From: Bdellovibrionales bacterium
GTDB taxonomy: Bacteria > Myxococcota > XYA12-FULL-58-9 > SYDY01
DNA: 64,000 bases
Reading direction: 5' to 3'
NCBI GenBank assembly: GCA_005801425.1
Contig: SYDY01000098.1
Coordinates: forward strand, 1 to 64,000
The notes beneath the pieces are model-generated. The model searched no databases, had not been told where the DNA came from, and worked only from the letters and a program-made list of their open reading frames with translations. Numbering within the stretch: position 1 is the stretch's first letter; every line of letters begins with the position of its first letter. Shown in pieces: positions 34,888 through 42,637 of this stretch. Made by a program: the position numbers and the translations under genes.

Positions 34888-34979
34888 GTCATCCCCGCGA
34901 AGGTGGGGATCCAGAAAGTACGGTATTCCGCCATAGTTCAACTTATGAATGACTGGATCCCCGCTTTAGCGTGGATGAC
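34888..34979. repeat. Inverted pair of family-B repeats after metK
   Basis: GTCATCCCCGCGAAGGTGGGGATCCAG-type copy at 34888-34914 and its inverted partner at 34953-34979, with a 38-base spacer. Together they could fold into one long stem or two hairpins. They fill the gap between metK and uppP. Confidence 0.85.
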
Positions 34980-34996
34980 GACAGAGAGAAGGCAAC

Positions 34997-35800
34997 ATGC
35001 AAGAAGCGGTAGGGACGTCTGAAGCGGCACTTTTGGGAACGGTTCAGGGCCTTACGGAATTTTTCCCGGTGTCAAGTTCGGGACACTTGGTGATTGCGGG
35101 TTATTTTTTAGGACTGCGCGAAAGCCATTTGGGTTTTGATCTTCTTTTGCATATTGCGACACTCATTGCAGTGGTGTTTTTTTATAGGACATCCATCGGA
35201 AATATTCTCAAGGCGTGTGCACAATGGGCCACGGGTCGTGGTGGTGATCAAGATTCACTGCGCATGGCCGGTTTTATTCTGTTGGGATCGATTCCAACGG
35301 GGATCATCGGATTGTTTGGCCATGATCTGGTGGTGGGGCCCATGCAATCGCCGCGCTTTGTGGCGACCATGCTGCTGGTGACGGGGATCCTGTTGTTTGT
35401 GGTGCGCGGTTTAGGCGATCAAGGCCGTGAGATCCGCGCGATGACCTGGAAAGATGCATTGTTGATTGGCATTGTTCAGGGCATTTCGGTGATCCCAGGT
35501 ATCAGTCGTTCTGGATCGACGATTGTTGCGGCATTGGGGCTTGGTTTGCACCCAAGACTTGCCGCGCAATATTCATTTTTGATGTCGATCCCAGCTGTGG
35601 CGGGTGCAACGTTTCTTGAAGGATTTCAAGCAGGGTATTCAGGCATTTCGATGATGTCTGCTGTTGTTGGAATGCTGGCATCTGGATTGTGTGGATTGCT
35701 TGCGTTATCTTTCTTTGTGCCTTTGGTGGTGCGTGGGCATTTATATCACTTTTCTTGGTATTTGTTTCCGGTGGCTGTCATCACTCTTGTGCTTGTGTGA
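34997..35800 (+). CDS. uppP: Undecaprenyl-diphosphatase (UppP/BacA)
   Basis: A 267-residue integral membrane protein with about eight helices. It removes a phosphate from undecaprenyl diphosphate to recycle the carrier for peptidoglycan and other wall polymers. Catalytic motifs are QGLTEFFPVSSSGHLVI (about 18-34) and PGISRSGSTIVAALGLG (about 170-186). Ribosome-binding site GAAGG. It is monocistronic here, preceded by palindromic repeats. Confidence 0.95.
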   Translation: MQEAVGTSEAALLGTVQGLTEFFPVSSSGHLVIAGYFLGLRESHLGFDLLLHIATLIAVVFFYRTSIGNILKACAQWATGRGGDQDSLRMAGFILLGSIPTGIIGLFGHDLVVGPMQSPRFVATMLLVTGILLFVVRGLGDQGREIRAMTWKDALLIGIVQGISVIPGISRSGSTIVAALGLGLHPRLAAQYSFLMSIPAVAGATFLEGFQAGYSGISMMSAVVGMLASGLCGLLALSFFVPLVVRGHLYHFSWYLFPVAVITLVLV

Positions 35801-35848
35801 TCAAAATAATACGAACCATGCCTCTTGCTGCCAAACCATGAGGTCTCT

Positions 35849-37207
35849 ATGGATCACCATGCATTGTTAAAGCGCATCGAAGCCAGCAACGATCCTCGCA
35901 TTAAAGTGGCCATTACCGATCTGGATGGCATTCTTCGTGGTAAGTACATCAACAAACAAAAATTTCAATCGGCGCTTCAAGGCGGCTTTGGTTTTTGCAA
36001 TGTGGTGTTTGGTTGGGACATGACCGATTCCTGTTACGACAATGCGTCGTATACCGGTTGGCATAGCGGATATCCCGATGTGACCGCACAGATTGACCTT
36101 TCTACATTTCGCACGGTGCCGTGGGACAATCATGTTCCATTCTTTTTGGGTGAATTCGTGAATGAGGCAGGGGCGCCCCTTGAAATATGTCCTCGGCAAC
36201 TTTTAAAACGCGTGATTGCGAAGGCCGAATCCATGGGCCTGCATCCTGTGTTTGCGTGTGAATACGAATTTTTTAATTTCAAAGAAACAGCGCAAAGTTT
36301 TGCAGCCAAAGGCTATCGCGATCCTGAACCCATTACGCCGGGCATGTTTGGTTATTCTTTGCTGCGTGCAGGGCAAAATCGTGATTATCTAAAAGCGCTG
36401 TTTGAAGAACTTACTGCGTTTGATATTCCTGTGGAAGGTTTGCACACGGAAACAGGACCAGGTGTTTTGGAAGCTGCGATTGTGTACACGGATGCGCTGG
36501 CAGCGGCCGATCGTGCGGTGTTGTTTAAAACGGCGACCAAAGAAATTGCAGCGCGATTTGGGATCATGCCCACCTTCATGGCGAAGTGGAACAGCAGTTT
36601 GCCTGGCAGCGGTGGGCATATGCATCAAAGCATGTGGGATGCTGAGGGTAAGAACAATGTCTTCTACGACAAAAAAAATCCCCACGGGATGAGTGCGCTG
36701 TTTAAGCATTATCTCGCAGGCCAATTGCAATTGATGCCTGACATGCTTGCGTTGTACGCACCTACGATAAACAGCTACAAACGCCTTGTGGAAGGCATGT
36801 GGGCACCCACACGGCCTGCATGGTCTGTGGACAATCGCACGGCCAGTTTACGTGTGATTCCAGGAAGCAGCAAAGCGACGCGTCTTGAAACACGTGTTGC
36901 TGGCGCCGATGCCAATCCGTATCTTGCCATGGCAGCTGCACTGGCGTCGGGGCTTTACGGAATAGAAAACAAACTTCCTCTGACGCAATCGCCTGTGCAG
37001 GGCAGTGCTTATGGCGCTTCGGACACATCGTTGTTGCCGCGTGATTTGGCGCAAGCCACCGCAGTGCTTTCTGGTTCAAAAATTGCTTCGGAAATTTTGG
37101 GCGAAACATTTGTGAAGCATTTTGTGCAAACGCGTGAATGGGAATGGCGCGAATATCGCAAAGCCGTCACCGACTGGGAACTCAAACGTTATTTTGAGAT
37201 CATTTAA
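35849..37207 (+). CDS. Glutamine synthetase-like ligase, probable gamma-glutamyl-amine synthetase
   Basis: A 452-residue protein of the glutamine synthetase superfamily, starting at ATG 35849 (GAGG upstream). The ATP and metal-binding regions are present: FACEYEFFNF (about 136-145), EGLHTETGPGVLE (about 199-211), GSGGHMHQSMW (about 254-264) and NRTASLRVIP (about 331-340). The N-terminal part is that of PuuA/GlnA4-like enzymes, with DLDGILRGKYI in place of the usual glutamine synthetase start. Such enzymes join glutamate to a polyamine or ethanolamine. The neighbours, an iron alcohol dehydrogenase and a PuuD-like hydrolase, suggest breakdown of an amino alcohol or polyamine via gamma-glutamyl intermediates. 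Confidence 0.88.
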   Translation: MDHHALLKRIEASNDPRIKVAITDLDGILRGKYINKQKFQSALQGGFGFCNVVFGWDMTDSCYDNASYTGWHSGYPDVTAQIDLSTFRTVPWDNHVPFFLGEFVNEAGAPLEICPRQLLKRVIAKAESMGLHPVFACEYEFFNFKETAQSFAAKGYRDPEPITPGMFGYSLLRAGQNRDYLKALFEELTAFDIPVEGLHTETGPGVLEAAIVYTDALAAADRAVLFKTATKEIAARFGIMPTFMAKWNSSLPGSGGHMHQSMWDAEGKNNVFYDKKNPHGMSALFKHYLAGQLQLMPDMLALYAPTINSYKRLVEGMWAPTRPAWSVDNRTASLRVIPGSSKATRLETRVAGADANPYLAMAAALASGLYGIENKLPLTQSPVQGSAYGASDTSLLPRDLAQATAVLSGSKIASEILGETFVKHFVQTREWEWREYRKAVTDWELKRYFEII

Positions 37208-37303
37208 AAATGGGGACATTTCAGAATTACGCGTCATTGCTACTATTTCGAGCACACTTCTTGCATAAGCATCATGATTTGCGCGTCTTGATTTGCTTTG
37301 TGC

Positions 37304-37798
37304 CTAACGGTCGTCGCGGGGTGGGCAACAGAGGATGCTCCCCAAGCCCACCGCCAACCACGTGACGCCAGCAGCTGCGGTGTAGAATCCCAGACCCACA
37401 GTTCCTCCTAACGCGCCTTTGGCCCATCCCAGCGTGTTGTTGCCCAAAATGCTTGCACCCAGTGGATTGGAAGTGACGGTGGACCAGACTGTGCTTAAAA
37501 GTCCCACGACCGTTGGTGGACCCATACTCACGTCGTGGCGACTCGATGTATTGTACAAACAGCGCGTTCCAAAGGTGAAAGCGCCGGTGAGAGCAGCATT
37601 CACGACTGTGCCAACGGCGGTGCTTTGCATGTAGTTGGCGTTAACGTCAAACCCGTCATGGTTGGCACTGAGAGCGGCAGTGCCCGCTGGACCAAAGGCC
37701 ATACCACCTATCACAGAAGTCGTTATGGCTATGCCAACTTCGAGATAAGCAAATGGAAGGGAGCGTGGCCCTGAGGTTTCTGGGAAGAATGTACTCAT
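37304..37798 (-). CDS. Small Gly/Ala-rich membrane protein, unknown function
   Basis: A 164-residue protein from the ATG at 37798, chosen because AAGGAA lies upstream; an upstream in-frame region has no good start. It contains about four hydrophobic segments rich in Gly, Ala and Thr (AYLEVGIAITTSVIGGMAFG, AVGTVVNAALTGAFTFG, TVVGLLSTVWSTV and a long one of about 30 residues near the end), then a Cys pair and a basic tail (CCPPRDDR). No family is recognised. It is transcribed opposite to the flanking pathway genes. The 297 bases between its start and the next gene hold only the family-A palindrome and no other clear signal. Confidence 0.6.
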   Translation of the reverse strand: MSTFFPETSGPRSLPFAYLEVGIAITTSVIGGMAFGPAGTAALSANHDGFDVNANYMQSTAVGTVVNAALTGAFTFGTRCLYNTSSRHDVSMGPPTVVGLLSTVWSTVTSNPLGASILGNNTLGWAKGALGGTVGLGFYTAAAGVTWLAVGLGSILCCPPRDDR

Positions 37799-38054
37799 AT
37801 GTTGGGATTCCTTTGTGCGGCGGTTCGGCGAGATTTGACGGGGATTATTTAATGCAGTCATAAATAACAAGCACAATATACCGGGCACTGTGCGGGGTGC
37901 CTTGATTCTTGGAATCCATTTCTCGGATTTGTCATCGTTCATGTTGTCCCAGTGTCGTCATCATGTAGGAGGATGTGCAAAACTGCACTTTGCAATACCC
38001 GGCATGATTCGCGTGATTCGCGCTTTCGCAATTGTTAAAAGTATTGTTAAGACT

Positions 38055-38074
38055 GGGTGGTTCGCGAACCGCCC
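38055..38074. repeat. Family-A palindromic repeat, one mismatch
   Basis: GGGTGGTTCGCGAACCGCCC, then CTAC, 21 bases before the alcohol dehydrogenase start. One base differs from the exact palindrome at 6-25 and 13046-13065. Confidence 0.8.
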
Positions 38075-38095
38075 CTACGTATGCGAGTATAAACA

Positions 38096-39271
38096 ATGTC
38101 AGATTTACTTACGGTCCACTCATTTTCTTTCCCAACGGCAATCCGTTTGGGTGCAGGCGTGCGTCACAGTGCCCACGGGGCATTGCATGCACGTGGCTGC
38201 AAACGTCCGTTGATTGTGACCGACCGCGGAATGAAAGATCTGCCGTTTATTGCGGAGATGAAAAATCATCTTTCGGCTGGCAACGCTTCTGTAGATCTTT
38301 TTGCGGGTATTTATGGCAATCCCGTGGCATCGCAATTGGATGCGGGTGTTGCTGCCTACAAAGCCCATGATGCCGATGCCATTGTGGCCATCGGGGGTGG
38401 TGCTACGCTGGATGTTGCAAAACTTATCGCATTGATGGCCCATCATCCGGGATCTGTTTTTGATTATGAAGACGGCAAGCCCGATGGGCGTCCTGTGGAT
38501 CGTGAGATCCCCTTTATCATCGCCATTCCAACCACCGCAGGGACGGGAAGCGAAGTGGGGCGCAGTGCGGTGATTTCCGATGACATCACCCATGCGAAGA
38601 AAATTATATTCTCACCGCGTTTGTTGCCTGCGTTGGTTTTGGCGGACCCCGAATTGCTTCTCGGTCTTCCTGCGATCATGACCGCAGCCACGGGCATGGA
38701 TGCCGTGACCCATTTGATTGAGGCCTATCTTGCCAAGGGTTTTCACCCGATGTGTGATGGGATTGCGCTTGAAGGGCTCAAATTGATGTCGCGTTCTTTG
38801 GGTGTTGCAACCGAGTGTGCACAGAACAAAGAAGGCGCAACGGTAGCGCATCTTACAGCGCGCACCGAAACCTTGATGGGCTCCTTGATGGGGGCGGTTG
38901 CGTTTCAAAAAGGGCTCGGTGTGATCCATTCGTGTGCCCATGCCATGTCCACGGTGGCCGATATCCATCATGGTACGGCCAACGCGGTGATGCTGCCTGC
39001 AGGTCTTGCGTTCAATCTTCCGGTTGTGGGCGATCGCATGGCGGATCTTGCCCGTTCGGTGGGTGCGCACTCTGCGTCAGGACTTATTGATTGGGTACGT
39101 GAGACGCGCCATGATTTAGGACTGCCAGGATCGCTTCCGGATGTTGGGATAGGGGAAGATCGCTTGCCTGCCCTTGTGGCGGTAGCCATGAACGACGGAT
39201 GTCATCCGTGTAACGTGCGTCCTGTGAGCGCCGACGATTTTTATCACATCTTTAAGGCGAGCTGCGCGTGA
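38096..39271 (+). CDS. Iron-containing alcohol dehydrogenase
   Basis: A 391-residue enzyme of the Fe-ADH family. The NAD-binding motif AIVAIGGGATLDVAK (about 94-108), PTTAGTGSEVGRSAVI (about 144-159) and the metal ligand region GVIHSCAHAMSTVADIHHGTANAVMLPAGL (about 278-307, with the His ligands) are intact. It oxidises an alcohol to an aldehyde with NAD(P). Its stop overlaps the start of the PuuD-like hydrolase gene by 4 bases, and the gamma-glutamyl ligase lies upstream, so the substrate is probably a gamma-glutamylated amino alcohol. A matching aldehyde dehydrogenase is not in the window. Confidence 0.93.
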   Translation: MSDLLTVHSFSFPTAIRLGAGVRHSAHGALHARGCKRPLIVTDRGMKDLPFIAEMKNHLSAGNASVDLFAGIYGNPVASQLDAGVAAYKAHDADAIVAIGGGATLDVAKLIALMAHHPGSVFDYEDGKPDGRPVDREIPFIIAIPTTAGTGSEVGRSAVISDDITHAKKIIFSPRLLPALVLADPELLLGLPAIMTAATGMDAVTHLIEAYLAKGFHPMCDGIALEGLKLMSRSLGVATECAQNKEGATVAHLTARTETLMGSLMGAVAFQKGLGVIHSCAHAMSTVADIHHGTANAVMLPAGLAFNLPVVGDRMADLARSVGAHSASGLIDWVRETRHDLGLPGSLPDVGIGEDRLPALVAVAMNDGCHPCNVRPVSADDFYHIFKASCA

Positions 39272-40026
39272 GAGAACCGTTGCATATAGGTATTTCTGCA
39301 TGCTTTTTTCATGCTGATCCGTCCCGTGCGATCTTCAAAGGCAAAACACTGCTTTACATGGAAGAGAGCATGGCGCGGTGGTTGATGGCAGCGGGTGCTA
39401 TTCCTTGGATGTTGCCGCGATCTGACGCACATATTGCGGTAGGCGATTTATTGGATCATATCGACGGACTTCTTTTGCAAGGCGGAAGTGATGTTTCGCC
39501 TGCAACCTACGGTGAAGTGGCACGAAAACCCGAATGGCGAGGCGATGCCCAGCGCGATGCCTACGAAATCGCGTTGGTCAAAGGGGCCATGGCCCGGGAT
39601 ATTCCGGTGTTTGGAATATGTCGCGGTCAGCAATTGTTGAATGTGGCCTTGGGTGGCACCCTGGTGCAAGATATTGCTGAAGACATTGCGGGAAGCGGTC
39701 AGCATCGCCATTGGGACTCCTACGAAGACAATGCCCATGGGGTGAAGATTGCTGAGGGTTCGGTGTTACAGCAAATATTTTCCGGCGCTTCCGAAGGGCA
39801 TATCAACAGCATTCATCATCAATGTGTGAAACGTCTTGGGGAGGGTTTGGTGGCAGAGGCGATCAGCCCGATCGATAACATCATCGAAGCGATTCGTTTT
39901 ACTGGTGAAGCCTATGCGGCTGCGGTGCAATGGCATCCCGAATTTCAAGCCGATCGCCATGGCCATCTCTTGCCTGCCGATCCTTTGCGGGATCATTTTC
40001 TCGCGGCTTGTGCAATGCGCCGGTAG
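39268..40026 (+). CDS. Gamma-glutamyl-amine hydrolase (PuuD-like, peptidase C26)
   Basis: A 252-residue class I glutamine amidotransferase-like hydrolase starting at GTG within the previous stop. The nucleophile Cys is in GICRGQQLLNVALGGTLVQD (about 113-132), and the His-Glu part of the triad is in AAVQWHPEFQ (about 211-220). The start (LHIGISACFFHADPSRAIFKGK) and LLLQGGSDVSP are typical of PuuD, which releases glutamate from gamma-glutamyl-GABA. In this operon it would complete a gamma-glutamylation pathway. Confidence in the family is high, in the substrate moderate. Confidence 0.9.
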   Translation: MREPLHIGISACFFHADPSRAIFKGKTLLYMEESMARWLMAAGAIPWMLPRSDAHIAVGDLLDHIDGLLLQGGSDVSPATYGEVARKPEWRGDAQRDAYEIALVKGAMARDIPVFGICRGQQLLNVALGGTLVQDIAEDIAGSGQHRHWDSYEDNAHGVKIAEGSVLQQIFSGASEGHINSIHHQCVKRLGEGLVAEAISPIDNIIEAIRFTGEAYAAAVQWHPEFQADRHGHLLPADPLRDHFLAACAMRR

Positions 40027-40064
40027 CTTGCATTGTTATGCGGTTCTTACGATGATCAACACCG

Positions 40065-41588
40065 ATGCGTCGCGTTTTTTGCTCTATCATTGTTGTGATT
40101 CTGGGATCGGCTTGTGTAGAGCCGAAATTTACGCCTGTGACATTGCCGGAGTGCGATATCACGTGGCAGCCTCTCGTGGTCGGAAAATCGTTTAAAGAAG
40201 CGTTTTATGATCCGACTGTGTCAAGCCGCCACGAATTTCGTGCGGGTGGGATCGCAAGCGATGGGATTTATCGAGAATTGGTGGTGATCAATAACGGGGA
40301 TGTGCCTGCTGGTGTTGAGAGCCAAAGGACCCTGAATAGTGCATTAACCCCTGGGGAGGGAGTCGCCCTCCAGGTGCATGTTGTTACGACAGAGAAAAGT
40401 ACCTCCGATCTCGATGATCCCGATACATTGCTACACGAGGGAGGGATTGGTCACGTGTTTTATCCGGTTAGTGGGAACTTGGGCATTACGGTGCCAGTAG
40501 CAAACAAAGGTAAGTTTGAGCTCAGTATAACCGACGGCATATTTCAAGAAGTGGGTATGCAAGGAAGCCCGATTGAACGTGGTTTGAGGTTGTGCATACC
40601 AAGTTCGGGTCGCATGGCTGTTGAAGAAACAGCCAAATGGCCTTGCACACGCAAGGTTTTGTTGGATGCTGCTTGGCCGCTTCGCTTGATCGAAGAAGCG
40701 TATACGAGCGTCAATAAGGCGACCGCCTGCAAATGCACAGGCGCAGGTATCAGCACCATATGCCGTACGGCCGAATGCAAGGATGCAACGTTAACGGTCA
40801 CCACGTGCGCAGAGAGTGCCTTGTGCCATCCAGCCGACAATACCCAAGCACCCGAAGGCACCGAGCCTGCGTGCGTTGGAACAACCAAAACACTCGTCAA
40901 TGCTCCGATTACGACAAACCCCTTGGCTTTCTACGATACAGGCGTTCTCAATGCACACTATGGAGAAGTGAGCGATGCAACACAGCGTATTGCGGTGATT
41001 AGGAAAGGTGATGCACCTGCACTTGCACTTAACACGACATTAGGGTTGAGCGGGGACAATATATTGCCGGACAAATGCAAGTGGTGCGTTGTGGGCACGC
41101 GTACGGTTTCTGGTGTGACCACTACGTACTTTGCCCGTTCGGGATCGGTCACACTCAAAACGGCACTGCCAACCCCAACCCCTATTTCGGGAACGTTCAA
41201 CGTCTTTTTGCAAAATTTAGTGCTTCAAGAGGTCGACAGCCAGTTTAATCTCAAGCCTGGCGGTAAGGCATGGATTGTGGGTTCGGCCACTATCAACACG
41301 GCTGTGCGCACCGCAGGGTGGCCTTGTGATAACCTGAGTGCGGTCGAATGGGCTTCTGGACCCCAAAATGGATGGATCACCCAAGCAGGCTTGGACCCAC
41401 GGACGGCCAGTTTGCGACTTCCGTCCAATCTTTTTGGTTCAGTGTGTGTGCCGTTGAGTTCACCTATTATTTTAGGATGTACGTCTCAAAATCTAACAAA
41501 CACGCCGTGTACAACCTCTCCAAACACAACATGCAGCCCAGCAACCAACCGCATATTGGCGGCCTCATGTGTGGCTCCACCGCAATGA
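40065..41588 (+). CDS. Lipoprotein of unknown function
   Basis: A 507-residue protein with a signal peptide ending in a lipobox (VVILGSAC), then a Cys-containing beta-rich sequence. Around residues 225-275 a compact Cys cluster (CKCTGAGISTICRTAEC, then CAESALCHPAD) suggests disulfide-stabilised loops. Two similar segments (about 150-210 and 385-440) share the pattern ITDGIFQEV...W-PCTRK and FLQNLVLQEV...GWPCDNL, so the protein may hold two copies of one domain. The C-terminus is Thr/Cys-rich. No enzyme motif. Start ATG 40065; the ribosome-binding site is weak. Confidence 0.72.
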   Translation: MRRVFCSIIVVILGSACVEPKFTPVTLPECDITWQPLVVGKSFKEAFYDPTVSSRHEFRAGGIASDGIYRELVVINNGDVPAGVESQRTLNSALTPGEGVALQVHVVTTEKSTSDLDDPDTLLHEGGIGHVFYPVSGNLGITVPVANKGKFELSITDGIFQEVGMQGSPIERGLRLCIPSSGRMAVEETAKWPCTRKVLLDAAWPLRLIEEAYTSVNKATACKCTGAGISTICRTAECKDATLTVTTCAESALCHPADNTQAPEGTEPACVGTTKTLVNAPITTNPLAFYDTGVLNAHYGEVSDATQRIAVIRKGDAPALALNTTLGLSGDNILPDKCKWCVVGTRTVSGVTTTYFARSGSVTLKTALPTPTPISGTFNVFLQNLVLQEVDSQFNLKPGGKAWIVGSATINTAVRTAGWPCDNLSAVEWASGPQNGWITQAGLDPRTASLRLPSNLFGSVCVPLSSPIILGCTSQNLTNTPCTTSPNTTCSPATNRILAASCVAPPQ

Positions 41589-41629
41589 TCACTGGACGAT
41601 AACCCATTCGCCTTCTAATATGGCCGCGC

Positions 41630-42637
41630 ATGCTTCCCACCCACATTATTCTTGTGAATATAGGTTCGCCAGACGCGCCGGATCCCCAATCCGTGGCCCG
41701 TTATTTGCGCCATTTTTTGGGTGATCCACGGGTGATCGATATTCATCCATGGTTGCGTTGGTTGTTGGTTAATCTTTTGGTTGTTCCCCGTCGTGCGGCG
41801 TTGTCTGCCCATGCCTATCAACAGATCTGGACGAAAGACGGCTCGCCGCTTGTGGTGCACAGCAAAAATTTTGCGACAAAATTGCAAGCGTATTGGGGCG
41901 AAGATGTGAGGGTCTATCCTGCGATGTTGAATGGACATCCCAGTGTACACGATGTGATTAATTCTTGCATTGACGAAGGCGCGCAGCGTCTTGTGATCGT
42001 TCCCATGTTTCCCCAAAGTGCATCGGCAACCACGGGCGCGGCATGGGACGCGGCGACGTCTGTGCTTCGTACACGGGCAGAAGCCCTGTCTGATGTGCAT
42101 TTCGTTGGGCCATTTTCAGATCATCCGGGATTTATCGAACCGTTTGCTACATCGATACGCGAGACGATGGTGCAAAGTGGTGCCGAGCATTTGCTGATGA
42201 GTTATCACGGTTTGCCCATGCGGCAGTTGAAGTGTGCGTGTTCTGATGTGCGGGCAGGATGCCCGCGTTCCCAGGATAATACATGCTACCGTTCGCAATG
42301 CTACGGCACATCGCGTGCCTTGATGTCAGCGTTGTCGCTTGATGACACACAGATCACAATTGCATTTCAGTCGCGTCTTGGTCGTGCGGCTTGGATTGAA
42401 CCCTATACAGAGGCATCGCTTGCACCGCTGCGTGCGCGCGGCATTAAAAGTCTTGCGGTGGTGTGTCCATCATTTGTGGCCGATTGCCTTGAAACGTTGG
42501 AAGAAGTCGGCATGCGTTTGCGCGCGTCTTGGCTTGGTCTAGGTGGCGAACATTTACATCTTGTCCCATGTCCCAATGCCAACGGTGCGTGGGTACAAGG
42601 CTTTGCTACTATCATTGAAAAACGAGGTCTGCGTTGA
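41630..42637 (+). CDS. hemH: Ferrochelatase with Cys-rich loop that contains a repeat
   Basis: A 335-residue ferrochelatase, which inserts iron into protoporphyrin. Catalytic His193 is in MSYHGLP, and the C-terminal Glu is in CPSFVADCLETLEEVGMR. Between these lies a Cys-rich loop (Cys202, 204, 211, 219 and 224) similar to that of family members that bind a [2Fe-2S] cluster. A 26-bp family-C repeat (42250-42275) lies in frame and encodes residues 208-216, including Cys211. The insertion therefore adds or supplies a Cys in the possible cluster loop. The stop overlaps the start of the next gene by 4 bases (TTGA). Confidence 0.92.
   Translation: MLPTHIILVNIGSPDAPDPQSVARYLRHFLGDPRVIDIHPWLRWLLVNLLVVPRRAALSAHAYQQIWTKDGSPLVVHSKNFATKLQAYWGEDVRVYPAMLNGHPSVHDVINSCIDEGAQRLVIVPMFPQSASATTGAAWDAATSVLRTRAEALSDVHFVGPFSDHPGFIEPFATSIRETMVQSGAEHLLMSYHGLPMRQLKCACSDVRAGCPRSQDNTCYRSQCYGTSRALMSALSLDDTQITIAFQSRLGRAAWIEPYTEASLAPLRARGIKSLAVVCPSFVADCLETLEEVGMRLRASWLGLGGEHLHLVPCPNANGAWVQGFATIIEKRGLR
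42250..42275 (+). repeat. Family-C repeat inside hemH
   Basis: The palindrome GCGGGCAGGATGCCCGC followed by GTTCCCAGG. The reverse complement of 63574-63599 differs at one of 26 positions. The hemH frame is kept open across it. Confidence 0.85.

Noticed and set aside
37208-37303. Sequence AAATGGGGACATTTCAGAAT after the ligase gene, which looked like an edge of a transposon-related repeat
   Set aside because: Only one copy is present, with no inverted partner or transposase, so it cannot be assigned.
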